Positions 24,071-35,872 of a DNA stretch of 64,000 nucleotides are shown in pieces. The notes beneath the pieces were generated by a model. The model did no database searches, was not told the DNA's origin, and saw only the letters and a program-made list of their open reading frames with translations. Source of the DNA: Macrotis lagotis (lineage: Eukaryota; Chordata; Mammalia; Peramelemorphia; Peramelidae). Each line of letters starts with the position of its first letter. Positions within the stretch are counted from its first letter, which is position 1. The DNA is taken from the NCBI RefSeq assembly GCF_037893015.1, contig NC_133665.1, positions 105,181,937-105,245,936 of the forward strand, given 5' to 3'. The translations under genes and the position numbers were made by a program.

Positions 24071-26220
24071 AATGCCTTAATCTCTCTGGTCTTTCCTTTC
24101 TAAATTGTGAAATGAAGTACTAGATGTGTTTGGAGATCCCCTTCCAGTTCTCAGTCTAGGATCATATAGAATTCTTTCTGTCCTGCACCTAGCAGTCTGG
24201 ATCTGCTCGCCATTGGATCTAGTTGATGACTTTCAATAAGATGCCACTAAATTTATATGTGGAACCAGCTTAATACTTTCCACCTACAATACTGAAAAAT
24301 GGGGCACACTCTCCCTCCGTGGCTGGTGTCCAAGGTGCTGGTGCTTTGGAAATGGAGGCCCCAGGCGGGGGGCGGGGCGCTTTGCTTGAGCCTTTACAAA
24401 CCCTAAGATCTCCCTGGGCTCTGTCACTGAGTCTATGGATCAATGAAAATAAAGTCTGAAGGAGAGTAACTGTTGTAGGCCTCTTAGTTCTTTTGCTACC
24501 TTCTTCCACTTGTACGGCCTGGAGAAGTGACTCCTCTGGGCTTCAGTTTGTAGCTCTCTGTAAAAATGAGAGGGTTATGCTAAATGAAATGCTGGCCGAT
24601 AGCTCCTCCAGCTCTCAAACGCTGTGATTCCTAGCCGGGAGGGGCAGAGAAGGGAGGCAGTGAGGTTGCCTGGCAGCAGCTCCTGAATAGTGGGAGAGCC
24701 TGCGTTTATTGTAAATTGTAGGTTCGGCTGCTTCCAGCATCCCTGGAGCAAAGAGGAGAGGAGACGATGTGGTGGGGGGGAGTGGTTGGATGACAGTCCT
24801 CAGCTGGAATGTTTGGCTGCCACTCACCTTGAGTGGCTTTAATGATACTCAGCTGATGATCATCCGCTCTGTTCAGGTGCGCCGTTGGTCTCACATTTAA
24901 CCCAATTCTGAAGCTAATCTGACTAAGGCAGCTGTGCAACTCATTTTAAAAGCAGTGACCTAGCCCCATAGCAGCCTGCACAGTTAGTCCCTGAGCCTCA
25001 AGCAAGCAGTTCTAGTTCTCCCCTGGGAGGAAGGGAAAGGACAATTAAAGCAGTCTCACACAATGCTCACTGTTTTTCTCTACTCTGAAAGAAAGCCTTA
25101 AATTGAATGAGAGAAAGAAGAATTGGATGAGGACTGAGCCTCGTAGAAATATTAGCAGTCATCTCATCCAACCCCCTTATTTTACAGAAGAGGAGCCAAA
25201 GTTTGGAAGAGAAGGATGTGGCTTCTTCGAAGTCACCCAGGGAGTCAAGAGTAGAGCTCCAATTCTCACTTAGGTTCTCTGACTTTAAATCTAGTGAAAT
25301 TTTTCATTTGTTCCAGGTTGTCATCTTTATGTTTGGGTTTCATATTTAAACTTGGTTTTGTCATGACTTAACTGGATGACAAAGGACTTTACCGCCCTCC
25401 TTTCCATTCTCCACATGCATAATAAGGGGATAGGACTTTGCTTCTGTGACTCTTAGAGATGTATTCAGTAGCTCTAGAAACCTTCCTGGAAGAGTAAGGT
25501 GGGAGCTGGCAGCTGAGCCATATTCCTTCCCTGGATAGATGATAATGTAAAGATACAGCCTATGTCAGATCATGAGTCTTAAAACAAATGGCAAAACCCC
25601 TACTGTGGAGATCTCAGATCTATTTAGTGAAGGAGCATTGATTCTTATCCCTTCCATGCCTCAGAAGCAGATCAATAAATATGTCATAGCTTGTGTCTGA
25701 CCAAGGGGAAATGGCCAGGAGTCAGTTGGCCCTGTGTTTGAGGATGCATGTTCTTGGTTTCTCTCCAAGCATCCACCAGCACAAAGAATAGAGAAGCTTG
25801 GTGGAAGAGTCCCATCACTTTGCTAGGAGGGTGGGTGCTCGGACATAGCTGGTGTTTCTTACTCTTGCCCGTGATTTTACCCAAGGGGATCTTCTCTCTG
25901 TTGTGTTCAAGAACATGGACTCTCTGAGGAGGAAGAAGTCATACTTCAGCAATCTGAGACTCTCTCAGGAGATAAGCACTGACCCTTCCTTTGTTCTAAA
26001 AGCCTCCTCCCTGGAAGGCAGCCTGGTGTATCTGATGACTGCTACTTGGGAGAGTACTTGAAGCTTTCCAAAATGCTTTTTTACATGCATTATTTCATTT
26101 GATCTTCCTCATTACATAGCTAAGAGAATTGAGGTTCAGGTTAAGTGGCTTGCACTTGATCACACAGAAATGAGAAGAAGCCCTATTTCTGGAGCTCATA
26201 AAAAACTCTGAAATCAGAAT
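24071..26220. other. IHO1 intron, mixed old relics
   Basis: No exon seen. MIR-like pieces are at about 25140-25300 (CTCATCCAACCCCCTTATTT, TTACAGAAGAGGAGCC) and 26060-26180 (GAGAATTGAGGTTCAGGTTA). A short GC-rich patch lies near 24355-24380. Confidence 0.4.
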
Positions 26221-26530
26221 GATAACAAATATTTATTAAATGCCTACCATGTTCAGAATACTGTGCTCAGACATTGGGAAAATAGGAAACAAGGCCCTTG
26301 CCTTCATAGAGTTGATAGTCTAGTTAGGAAGTGAGACACCAGCCTTGATAGCTACACTACACAATCTTACAGCATAATAAGAGAAGTCTGATGTGGAAAG
26401 TTACTAGTAACAGGAAATCAGAAGGGGCTTCCTGGAGAAAATAGTCTGTAAAGGGCAGATAGAAATTCAGTTGACAGACATGAGGAGGGGAAGGGAACAG
26501 TGTGAACCAAGGGACAGAAGTGTGGGAATT
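26220..26530 (-). repeat. L2 3' end, antisense
   Basis: AAATATTTATTAAATGCCTA, CCATGTTCAGAATACTGTGC and GGGCTTCCTGGAGAAAATAG follow the antisense L2 3' half. Confidence 0.5.
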
Positions 26531-26808
26531 CAATGTGTAGGAAGTTCTGGGTTCAAATCTTGATGCTGCCATCCAAATAACCTTTCTCCCCGAAGACTTT
26601 TTCCTTCTTCACAAACCAAGGGTCTTGAACTGGATTTTTTTTTTTTTTTAGATTTCTCTAATTCTCAATCCTATGATTTAGTTGCTGTGTCAAAGTTGGC
26701 AACCCTATGAGGAAGTTTTAAGTAGAAAGTCACATTGAACTGTGAAACAAAATGTCTTCAGTATCCCCAGAGAAGATAAGGGTAATGTTTCTTAAATTCC
26801 TTTTTTAG

Positions 26809-26912
26809 TTCAAGAGAGTGCCCAAGCCCACTGTGACTTGTTGTTAGAGGCTCTTCGAGACAGAAATCAAACGGAGCAGAGAGCGCTGGAGATGGAGAAG
26901 CGACTGGAAGCT
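26809..26912 (+). CDS. IHO1: IHO1 internal coding exon c (coiled coil)
   Basis: A 104-bp exon with a pyrimidine-rich acceptor TTTTTTAG and donor GTAAGCAG. In phase with the previous exon it reads QESAQAHCDLLLEALRDRNQ followed by TEQRALEMEKRLEA. It corresponds to human 'LQETIQAQNDLVFEAVQDKGNMEQ...EMKKRFEAR', with matching length and heptad pattern. It ends in phase 0 before the large terminal exon. Its separation from exon b by 21.9 kb of retroelement-laden intron is the notable feature. Confidence 0.93.
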
Positions 26913-27509
26913 GTAAGCAGGGATCTCCATCCCTTTCTCCCTGAATTGTTCTGGGTTTTTTCACAAATCTTCTGAGTTCCTCACTATCACTACCAGAAAA
27001 GGCACATTCAGGACCATGAACCTAGCATAAGTACAACACTACTAGATTCACAGTCCGAGGTGAAGAGTGACATAGGCCCTGCCCTCAAGGAGCTCAAGAA
27101 CTAACACATTTCTTTGTACTGATGTAGCCCAAGGGTTTCCTTCTCTTTTGTTCAAATCTAATGGTTGCTGGAAATGTCCAGAAGTGTAATGTGGGTGGGG
27201 GACCCTCTCTCTGGGCCCTGGCTCTTCCCTAGACCCTTGTCTCAGAAGGAGCTCTAGCCCTTTAATGAGAGATTAGAAAAGACATCATCAGGACACAGCT
27301 TTCCAGGAGAAATGTTGGCTGTTTCCCTCTAAATCCCTTTAGAGTGAGGCAATTATTTATACCAGATCATGGGAATTCAACTAAATTAAATTAGAAGCTT
27401 TCTTTCTGTTGAATGCTCTTGTTTTTATCATTGCCTATTTGTCTACATGTCTATCACATATTTTTGATGCTCATTGTCTAATGATTTTCCTCTGACTGCC
27501 TTTCTCCAG

Positions 27510-28655
27510 AGAGAGGCAGAATTTTTAGATGTGAAATCCAGTCTGAAGCATCTTGAAGTCCTAGCAGCTGAACAGAGCAGACAACACCAGAGGCTATGTG
27601 ACCAATTAGATCAACTCAACTTCCCCAAAGTCTTATCTGAAGTGCATTCAGTTAGTTCAGAAGCTCAGTTACCCTTGCTTGTGAATGATGGAGGTTCCCA
27701 GACCTTTCCAGCTCTACTCCAGGCTTCCAATCTCATCAGGAAAGGGAAATCAATCTCAGAATCACCAGATGCAGGTGAAGCCATCATGCACCTCCCTCAT
27801 CTGAATCCCTTCTCATCACACCCATGTGAAAAATATAGTGCCAAGAAGCAAGATGAAGCCAATGAAACTAATGGACACATTAGAAACCCTGCCCCTTTTT
27901 GGTTTGATAGGGAAAATCAGAGTGTAAAGGATAAATCTGTGCAAACTGATGCAGAACCTCGGGTTCTTGCTAAGAGGCTGTCTGAAAACCATGACTCCAA
28001 TAGCAAGATTTATGGGGATCACTGCAAAAGAGACTTGATGGTTCAAGAAACATCACAATTTTCATCCAAAGTTATGAATGACTTGGTCACTAAGACCAGG
28101 TCCACATGTATTCTGCAAGAGTATCAGCAAGCAGCTCAATTTTGTAGTAATATACAGGATCAAAATAAAATTTATGAACAAAAAGGCAAGAGTCTGGACA
28201 TAAGAAAAAGAGCAAAGAGGAAAAATCCCAGGAAAATTCTAAGAGGCACATTTATAAGAAAGAGTTTGGACCTTTCAGGAAATACCTCTACTTTCAGTTT
28301 GAGAGTAGAGGGTTCCCAGTCTGTAGCCTCTGAGCAACAAAATGTGTTTCTGGATCAAGTGAAGAATCCCAGGCAACCCTTGTCCCTGTTGCCTCCCTAT
28401 AAAACTCAACAGCTTATAGTGAAAGGACAAGGCAGGGCAGAAAAGAAAGCAAGGGTAGATAGCACCCCCAAAGCAGCAAACAACTTCTTCTATGATTCCT
28501 TTTCTTCCTTTCCAAAGAGTAGTGAGGGTGATAAGCAGATGAAGTGGTTCAGTGATCTCAGGTCTAACACCTTGGACAGGCCTAAAGCCATGGAAGTCAA
28601 GGAAAATACATTTTATACTATTGCTTTTGACAGCAGTGATGAGGATGGAGAATAA
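27510..28655 (+). CDS. IHO1: IHO1 terminal coding exon, HORMAD1-docking C-terminus
   Basis: The exon starts after acceptor TGCCTTTCTCCAG and ends at TAA 28653-28655, coding 381 residues. The open frame extends upstream to an ATG at 27474, but that part is intron: the splice junction and the homology start at REAEFLDVKSSLKHLEVLAA. The first 45 residues match human 'RQGEFIEMKSNLKHLEVLVA...LCEQLGQLNVPSVLAEL'. The middle is low-complexity, polar and poorly conserved, rich in Ser, Lys and Gln, with VKDKSVQTD matching human 'VKDKVVQT'. The end reads QMKWFSDL ... FYTIAFDSSDEDGE against human 'QMSWFSDL ... LLYDLGFDSSDDDGF'. In mammals the acidic C-terminus is the HORMAD1-binding part (established). 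No internal stops or frameshifts are visible, so the exon looks functional. Confidence 0.96.
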   Translation, partial: REAEFLDVKSSLKHLEVLAAEQSRQHQRLCDQLDQLNFPKVLSEVHSVSSEAQLPLLVNDGGSQTFPALLQASNLIRKGKSISESPDAGEAIMHLPHLNPFSSHPCEKYSAKKQDEANETNGHIRNPAPFWFDRENQSVKDKSVQTDAEPRVLAKRLSENHDSNSKIYGDHCKRDLMVQETSQFSSKVMNDLVTKTRSTCILQEYQQAAQFCSNIQDQNKIYEQKGKSLDIRKRAKRKNPRKILRGTFIRKSLDLSGNTSTFSLRVEGSQSVASEQQNVFLDQVKNPRQPLSLLPPYKTQQLIVKGQGRAEKKARVDSTPKAANNFFYDSFSSFPKSSEGDKQMKWFSDLRSNTLDRPKAMEVKENTFYTIAFDSSDEDGE

Positions 28656-29305
28656 CTCTTCTTTGGGACTCCTGACCATCACTCCTACCCACCAACCATT
28701 TCTGCAGAGGTGGTTCTAAGCAATCACTTTCTTTTTTTTTTCTGAGGTGAGAGAGCAAGGTGATATACATCATTCTGAGCCTTGTCTTATGGTCCAGAAG
28801 AAAACTGGAACACACATACTCAAATGAAATGCCCTTTAGAGCCATATCTAAAGAACTCAACCTCATTATTCTCACTCAGATTGCTAGGTACCCAGAAAGT
28901 TTGGCAAGAACTTTGCCTTTTATGTGATTAAGGCTTCCTTAGAAACAAAATATTAACCAAAACCTTGGAATGACTTGACTAATGTATCCTTTGTTCTCAT
29001 TATAATGATGATTTGATTTACACCTCATTGTTTTCAGGAGGAATGTCAATTTTGTTATTGAAGGTTTAATTAAAATAACTTGTTCTGTGGACTTACATAT
29101 ATTCCCAATGTTTTGCTTAAATGCGAATAGAATTTCTGAGGTTTAACTTGCAATTCTAGTTTTTCATTAATTTTCTCTATTAGTAGTTAACATTGCTGTA
29201 ATAGTCTTTGTCAGTAGAGATATTGTTAAGCATCTAAACATGTACTGTATACTACTGTGAACCAAGGTAAAACTAATTGTAAATAAAGCATGGAATTAAA
29301 AAAAA
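28656..29305 (+). other. IHO1: IHO1 3' untranslated region
   Basis: A/T-rich sequence directly after the IHO1 stop. It runs to a canonical AATAAA at 29282-29287 in GTAAATAAAGCATGG, followed by an A-rich stretch. It contains no recognisable interspersed repeat, unlike the flanks. The exact cleavage site is inferred at about 29300. Confidence 0.7.
29282..29287 (+). terminator. IHO1: IHO1 poly(A) signal
   Basis: AATAAA located 627 bp after the IHO1 stop codon; the first canonical hexamer that fits the end of the repeat-free 3' UTR. Confidence 0.65.
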
Positions 29306-29454
29306 ACCTTTGACAAAAATAGAAAAACAAACACATTCCACATAAATATTGTATAGTATTACTATTTTTATCCCACAATTAGCTTTTTTGTACACAACTT
29401 CATTTTCTTAGATCTTTCATGCATAATTTTGATTTTAAACTTTTTTTCACCTTA

Positions 29455-29640
29455 TTTTCACAGGATTTTAAAGTTGGAAGGGATCTTATGTCATCTAGTC
29501 TGACCCCCCCATTTTTACCGACAGAGAAGTTAAATACCCAACATGACCTGGGTAATAAATAGTTAATTAGGGATTTGAACTCTGTTGCTGAGTCCAAATC
29601 CATTGCTCATTTTGCTACATATGACTACCTTCCTAAAATT
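29455..29640. repeat. MIR-like relic
   Basis: GTTGGAAGGGATCTTATGTC, ATCTAGTCTGACCCCCCC, then GGGATTTGAACTCTG and a terminal GAGTCCAAATCCATTGCTC. This arrangement is common in old mammalian CORE/MIR-type repeats. Confidence 0.4.
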
Positions 29641-32600
29641 TAAATTTACTTTAATAAATTAATTTATTGATAATAAATAAAATTTAAAGAATGCCAGCAA
29701 CTCTAAATACATATATTCTCTTCAATTATTATTTAGCCTTCTCAAGATGACTTTGAACCAAAATACTCCTATGCTCTTGATTTCCATATTTCTTTTGTGA
29801 ATATTAGCTATGTTATTTATTTTAGAAAACTATATTGTGTAGGAAAACAGCTTCAAAATTTCTTTCTTAGACTTAAATGAATGTTTTCCTATTGTGCTGT
29901 TGGAGAGGTTATTTTTATCTTATGTCTCCTAAAACTTCCTCTTTAGCTGCTGGATCTGTTTGCCTTCCAGATGGTATTTGTTGAAAACCATAATGAACCT
30001 GCCCCTTGAGAAACAGAAATATTCTTTGGTCAGTTTTGCCTGAACAAGATCAGTATGACTTTAAGTACTGGCTTCAGTTGTTTTCTCTGGGAAAGTCCTT
30101 TGACTCCTATGAGAGAGGCCCAGAAAGGGATCAAGGCCTTGATTTTCTAGGCTATGTTGTAATCACATCCTGTCCTCTTCCTTTGTTTCCATTCTCTTCC
30201 CGTCATGATTCTGAAATCATGGAGCAAGGGGAGAATTGCTGCTTGGAGACTCTTAGTCTCAGTTCATATCATAAGACTTGTGGACTGAAGGCTTTGTATT
30301 ATTGGAAACCTTGTATTATCCCAGCCTGGATTAGCCTTTTGAGAAGTTTAAAATCTAGTCATTTGAAATTCATTTAAGAAATATTTATGAAGCTCCTGCT
30401 GTGTATCCCAAGTCCTGTGAGAGATAGAAATGGATGAGACTCCACCCTTTCTCTTCCTAGGGACTAATAGAAGATAGCAGTCAACAGATAGATGTAATAC
30501 AAAAGTAAAAGCATGGAGAGAGTGCCTCCCATCTACTGGAGTTCTTGCTTTCCTTCAGTAGGCTGCATCATGGTGCTGCAAGCCTAGGGGATTCTGGCAT
30601 CTCATTGCATGGGCTTGGTTTCTGTCAAGGAGAATAAATAGCCATAGTAACCAAGTAACCCATGGAGATTTGAATTTTTTTTTCCAGAGTCTTTACATGA
30701 ACAGAGGAGTGACATAGCAGATTATTCAGAAAGCATTATAAAGAAATGATTGGATTAATTTAAAATAAGGGATCCTATTGAGAAAAAGTCATTAGCCTGT
30801 ATGACATTCATCTTCTCAAATGCCAAAAGGGAACACCTCATTCTCACATTTATTCATCAATAATCCAAACCTTTGCTTCTTCATGAATATTTCATTTTGT
30901 TATAATGAAGTTCAAGGATAGATCAATTTAGTGTCAGTAAGCTGAATTTTTTTTTGGTAGAATGAGAGATATGGTTCTCTTAATGGTGCTGGTTAATTAA
31001 AATTATGCTTTTTGTTTCTGATAATAATGAAAGCCAAGCACAGTGTTATTCTTTTTTGTCTGTAATGCTGAGAGATCAAATCTTATTCTCCTGCTAAATG
31101 TGACAAGGTTCGTTTTCAGGAACTGATTATAATATTTTTCTGTCAAAAACAATGGCAACTGAAAATGTAGAGAAACATGAAAAGGAGGTTATCTTCAGGT
31201 GGGTTTGCTCTTTTTAATTGTTTATGAAATAGATAAGACAGCTAGAGTTTCTATTGCTTTTTCAGTCCATAGTTCTTATGAAGGGTTTTGAGTGGCACCA
31301 ATAGGAATGTGTTTATATCAGGAAATTATCTATAGTAGGAAGTTATCCATAAGCACATGTCCTCCAGAAATTAGACCTTGTTATGGTTCCCTCTGCCCAC
31401 CAGTTGTCTCACAATTTGAGACTTACCAGGCTTGTGTAGATTTTTTTTTTACAGCTGCTCAGTGCTTTCTAATAATTCATATAATTCCTTGCAATAGCCC
31501 TATTCTTGGTGTGCATTTTGCATTTATTTTTCATAATTTCCTTTGTTGTCTACTGGGAAATACAGAGCTAAATTACTCACACAGGCAGAAGAACTATTTG
31601 AATCCAGAGTGGGATTTGATTTGCATCTTATTTGGACTTGATTAAGCTGACATTCTGAATTCAGAACCAGAATATTATCTGAAAGCTTAAGTGATATCAC
31701 CTAGGTAGTAAGTAGCGACTTGTAGAGGAAGGGGTACTCACAAGTGCGATATGTTGAAAAGTTAGGTGGTGGGTTAACTAGGTGGTGACATCAAGAGTAC
31801 CGGAGTTAGGAGGACTTAAGCGCTCAAATGCAGCGTCTGACAGTGTGACAACATTAGCTGTTTAGAAACCCTTTTCTTCAGGGTCATAGTCCAAAAGATT
31901 TTAGTCAGCTCATTATTTTCTCAGCTGGATCAATATCAGACCAATTGAATGACCAATATCCAGAGGACATGGATTTTCTTTCCAGTTCTATAGTCCTAGG
32001 CAAGTCCCTTCCCCTCTTGGAGCCTCAGATTCTTCGTCTGTTAAAAGAGGGGGTTGGATTAAATTACTTCTGAGCTTCCTTCCTCCTCTAAATTCTTTGG
32101 GAACAAAAGGATTCTTTCATTGCCTGCTTTTGGATGAATTATGAAATGGGTTTAATAATCAAAACTTGTTTTTTTTTACTTGGTAAGTATTTGGATAAAA
32201 AATAAAATGTCATCTCCCACTCACTTCAGAATGAAAGTAATTGCACAGTGTGCGTCAATTATTTTCTTAGAAATCTGGAGCCGGAAAAGCATTCCTCAAT
32301 AATTTAGATTCAGGACCTGCTCCATGAGCAGCTACTGACTTCTCCAGGAACCCAAATGGTCTGCAGACTCCACTGCAGCTGCCATTCAATCTCTGCCCCT
32401 TAGGGGACAGGTCATTGGACCCCTTCTAGATGCCAGTCAGGGTCCAGAACTAGATGCTCTGAGCCCTGAGACACCAAGTTCAACCCTGAGGATGTCCCAC
32501 TAAAACTTAATAATGGCCAGTTCCTGGACCTGAGCTACCTCCTAATACATCGGCAGCATATGGATCCTGCCAAAGTCTCCCTGAGGTGCATAGGTCCTGA

Positions 32601-32645
32601 AGGGGGGGAGAGCACATGATTGCTCTTTCCCAGGAACTGAGACCA
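29641..32645. other. Intergenic DNA between IHO1 and the TC tract
   Basis: A/T-rich. A weak antisense L2 relic is at about 30365-30520 and a degenerate SINE-like piece at about 31765-31860 (GGTTAACTAGGTGGTGACAT). Open frames of 117-123 codons at 30006-30377 and 31292-31645 have no recognisable domain and are probably chance. Confidence 0.4.
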
Positions 32646-32649
32646 TGTG

Positions 32650-33119
32650 AATACAGCCCCCCTTCTCTCCTCTGTCTCTCTCTGTCTCTGTCTCTCGTTT
32701 CTTTCACTCTGTCTCTCTGTCTCTCTCTGTCTCTGTCTCTCCTTTCTGTCTTTGTCTCTGTCTCTATCTCTGTCTCTCTAGTCTCTCCTGTCTCTCTAGT
32801 CTCTCTCTATCTCTGACTGGTTTCTCTCTACTCTTTCTCATCTCTCATCTCTTGCTCTGTCTCTCTCTAGTCTTTTCTCTCTTCTCTTCTTCTCTCTCTC
32901 TCTCTCTCTAGTCTCTCTAACTCTGTCTCTCTCCTCTCTCTCTATGATCAGTTCCCCTTCAGGATGAAAAAAAGAAACCATATTCTTTTTTGACATCTGT
33001 GTACATAAGAGGGGCCTCCCCCCACCTCTCCCTCTTCTCTCCCTCCCTCCCTCTCTCTCTCACATCTCTTTCTTTCTAGTCTCTCTGTCTCGTCTTTCTC
33101 TCTACTCTGTCTCTCTCCT

Positions 33120-33177
<58 letters not shown>
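32650..33177. repeat. TCTCTG/TC simple-sequence tract
   Basis: Long pyrimidine tract of TCTCTG, TCTCTAG and pure CT units, with an uninterrupted CT run at about 33125-33177. A unique 85-bp block (32946-33030) lies within it and forms the left arm of an inverted repeat. Confidence 0.9.
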
Positions 33178-33182
<5 letters not shown>

Positions 33183-33271
33183 CTATCATCTGTATTATTT
33201 CTGTCTCTCTTCCCTCTCTCTGTTTCTGGCTTGCTCTCCACATCTGTAGTTCATGTTTAACACCCCCCCTC

Positions 33272-33309
<38 letters not shown>
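33272..33309. repeat. AC dinucleotide microsatellite
   Basis: About 19 uninterrupted CA/AC units in the loop of the inverted repeat at 32946-33703. Confidence 0.95.
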
Positions 33310-33315
<6 letters not shown>

Positions 33316-33484
33316 AAAGGCCAAACAGAAGGATCTAGTTTAGGTACAGGAACCAGCAGGGAACTGATGATTAATATGTGTCAAAAAGACATCAGGTACT
33401 GAGGACAAGGCAGTCATACTTTGTCAAAGAGTTTTCCCCATCTAAGGAATTTCACATCTTGGGGAAGGGGAGGGGAGAGAGTGG

Positions 33485-33486
<2 letters not shown>

Positions 33487-33538
<52 letters not shown>
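33487..33538. repeat. GA dinucleotide microsatellite
   Basis: About 26 uninterrupted GA units, followed by a purine-only GGA/GAAAG tract to about 33630. Confidence 0.95.
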
Positions 33539-33540
<2 letters not shown>

Positions 33541-34464
33541 AACAGAGAGAGAGACAAACAGAGAGAAAGGAGGAGGAAAAGGAGGAGGAGGGGAGGAGAA
33601 GGAGGAAGAGGAGGAGAGAAGAAAGGGGAGAGGCTCCTCTTATGCACACAGATGTCAAAAAAAGAATATTATTTCTTTTTTTCATCCTGGAGAGGAACTG
33701 ACCATAGCAATGACTGCTAAGGACAGCTCCATTTTAGAGGATGTTTTTGTAATGGGTGCGGCAAGTATTTGGTTTTGTTGAAAGCTTTTGGATTCTAAGG
33801 AGCAACTATCTCCCAGGGGCTGAATCTTGCAATTTTCGATTGCAGATTTTCCTGGGCTGAGACTTCCCTGGGCAAATTCTCCTCCTCCCCCCTTTAAAAG
33901 TTTTACTTTTAATCAGTCTTCCACCGAACTCTGGGATCCCTATGTCATTTAGGTTCAGTTTGGGGAAAGTAATTTGGCTCAATCTCCTTTCAGTCCAGAC
34001 CCTACTTCATAACTCAGGAAGGAATACAAATCAAATGTTTTGGTTAGCATGCACGTTAGCATATAAAGAAAACCATGAAGTAGAACCATTCATTGCCTCT
34101 CACAAATAAGTAGCAATCTCTCCCTGACTAATGCATTAGTGGGGAAGAATAACATCCCCACCGTCCAGGGTTTGGAAGGTCTATCCTGATATATGAATGG
34201 CATGGCTCTCTGGGGAGCTCCTAGATGTCTTTTGCTTCAGTTCTCTTCTGCTTCCACATATTTCCCATAGGACCCCTCCTCTCTGCTAACAGATCTCCCC
34301 CCACCTTACACATCTCTCATCTGGATGATGACAGGAGCCTTCTCCTGGTCAGTCTCCCTGCCTGCCCCGTCCCGCTATCTCCCCTTCCCACTATCACTCT
34401 CCTAGGTGGACACTTCTAGGTGTGGGCACTTCAGTAGGTATTATTGCTCTTTTTTTCAGTAGTT

Positions 34465-34608
34465 TTTTTTGGCAAGGCAATGGGGTTAAGTGACTTGCCC
34501 AAGGTCACACAGCTGGGTAATGAGTAAATGTCTGAGACCATATTTGAACTCAGGTCCTCCTGGAGTCCCAGGGCTGGTGCTCTATCCACTGAGCCACCTA
34601 GCTGCCCC
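34465..34608 (-). repeat. Marsupial tRNA-type SINE
   Basis: Antisense: GGCAAGGCAATGGGGTTAAG, CCAAGGTCACACAGCTGGGT, TTTGAACTCAGGTCCTCCTG and GCCACCTAGCTGCCCC. Confidence 0.88.
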
Positions 34609-34710
34609 ATATTTTTTCTTTTTTTAAAGTCAAATCCAATGTCATCTGCCTTTAGGGTCAATCTGCCATGTTGGTCTTTTATCTGTCTTCTTCACCTGCC
34701 ACCTTATAAC

Positions 34711-34857
34711 ATGGCCTATTTGTGCCCCACCTGCTAGAGCATCCTGAGCTCTTATTGGTCTGATCAGCTGCAGTCAGACAGACATGTTGTAACTTGATTC
34801 TTTTATAATGATGTCATTTTGGTCCTCTTTGAGAACAAAGGCCAACAACCAACCAAC
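34711..34857 (+). repeat. RTE 3' tail / RTE-derived SINE
   Basis: GGCCTATTTGTGCCCCACCT, ATTGGTCTGATCAGCTGCAG, ATGATGTCATTTTGGTCCTC and AACAAAGGCCAACAACCAAC match the end of the RTE copy at 22620-22775. Confidence 0.75.
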
Positions 34858-35872
34858 TATCTCCAGCAGGTGGTGCCCAAAATGGTCCTTTCAAACTGCT
34901 GCTGAGAAATGATTCCCCTTCTCTGTCCACAGAAGATCCAAAACCTTATTTATTCTCAATTGGATTGGGACCCAGACTTGCTTTTTTACCACTTCTTTGT
35001 CTCAGAGGTCAGGGAGAAGGCTTCCTAACATCATCCATGCCTCATATCATGGATAAACACATCTTAATCTTTCCATTGGTCTTTTGGGCTTCTGCTTATT
35101 CATCTATAATCAACTCCCTGCTGGGCAAATTCATTTGACTCTTAGAAAACTTTAAAAAAAGAAAAAGAAAAGAGGAAGAGGATAAACCTGCTTGCCTCTG
35201 CTTACATATCAGTAGTAGTGGCAGCCAAAGGGAGCCTTTGTCCCTCTTACACATTTATTCCTGCAAATACAACATACAGAAGAAAGACTAAGCTCTAGGT
35301 GCAGGTCCCATGGAGGAAAGAGTTTGGATTCCGAAAGCCTGGCTAGGAAAATCAGCTGGATCATGTCCTTCATGACCTCAAGCAAGTCATCTCTCCCATC
35401 ATCTGCCATTTCAGGCTTCAGTTTCCTCCTTAGTAAATAAGGGCTTCAACTAAAGGAACTTTAAAGGGTTTCTTCCAACTCTAGACTCCACAGATCCTTC
35501 TCCTTTATCCTTCCTAAGGGGTTCTTGTGGCCCTGGCCTTGGTGTCAGAGGTCAGGGAGAAGTAACCTAATTATTTTGAAGAGGAGGATAGAAACTGAAG
35601 TAGGTAATGAAGCCAGATGCTTAAACTCAGGGATGGAGAGGGGCAAGGGGAAGGGGGAAGAGAGGAGTCTCTATAGTCTTTATAGTTTTAGGGCTCTCCC
35701 AAGCACCAAACTGATCCCTGACTACAATCCATGTTTCCCAGTGGAAAGAGACTGTTTCAGGGATGTTGCATTTCATTATTTTCTATTATTGTAGGGCCTC
35801 CTCCCTTCCTGGAGCCCACCCCTTTGCAATTCTCAGATAAGCTTCGGCTGGTCCCAGCAGGTCTCATATACA

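Larger units (their letters stand above)
4570..28655 (+). other. IHO1: IHO1 (CCDC36) gene, 3' portion
   Basis: Four coding exons (4570-4618, 4801-4888, 26809-26912, 27510-28655) splice in phase and together encode 461 residues colinear with human IHO1, from the 'SETLYNFVSNVRES' region to the C-terminus. All introns have GT/AG ends. The intron at 4889-26808 is 21.9 kb and mostly made of retroelements. The first part of the protein (about 130 residues in human) is not visible, so its exons must lie upstream of base 1 or be too diverged to see. In mammals the protein is a meiosis-specific chromosome-axis factor that binds HORMAD1 and recruits the REC114-MEI4 machinery needed for SPO11-dependent double-strand breaks (established knowledge). 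The neighbours C3orf62 and USP4 match human 3p21.31 and support orthology. Confidence 0.93.
32946..33703. repeat. Inverted repeat flanking CT, AC and GA tracts
   Basis: The left arm 32946-33030 (CAGTTCCCCTTCAGGATGAA ... TTTTTTGACATCTGTGTACA, TAAGAGGGGCCTCC) is repeated in reverse complement at 33620-33703 (GGCTCCTCTTATGCACACAG, ATGTCAAAAAAAGAATATTA, TTCATCCTGGAGAGGAACTG). The CT run next to the left arm and the GA run next to the right arm are also complementary. Confidence 0.85.

Noticed and set aside
27474-27509. ATG upstream of the IHO1 last exon as a translation start
   Set aside because: It is in the intron before a good splice acceptor, and protein similarity begins only after the junction.
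32616-33720. Several open frames rich in Ser-Leu or Arg-Glu
   Set aside because: Translations of CT/GA simple repeats in different frames.
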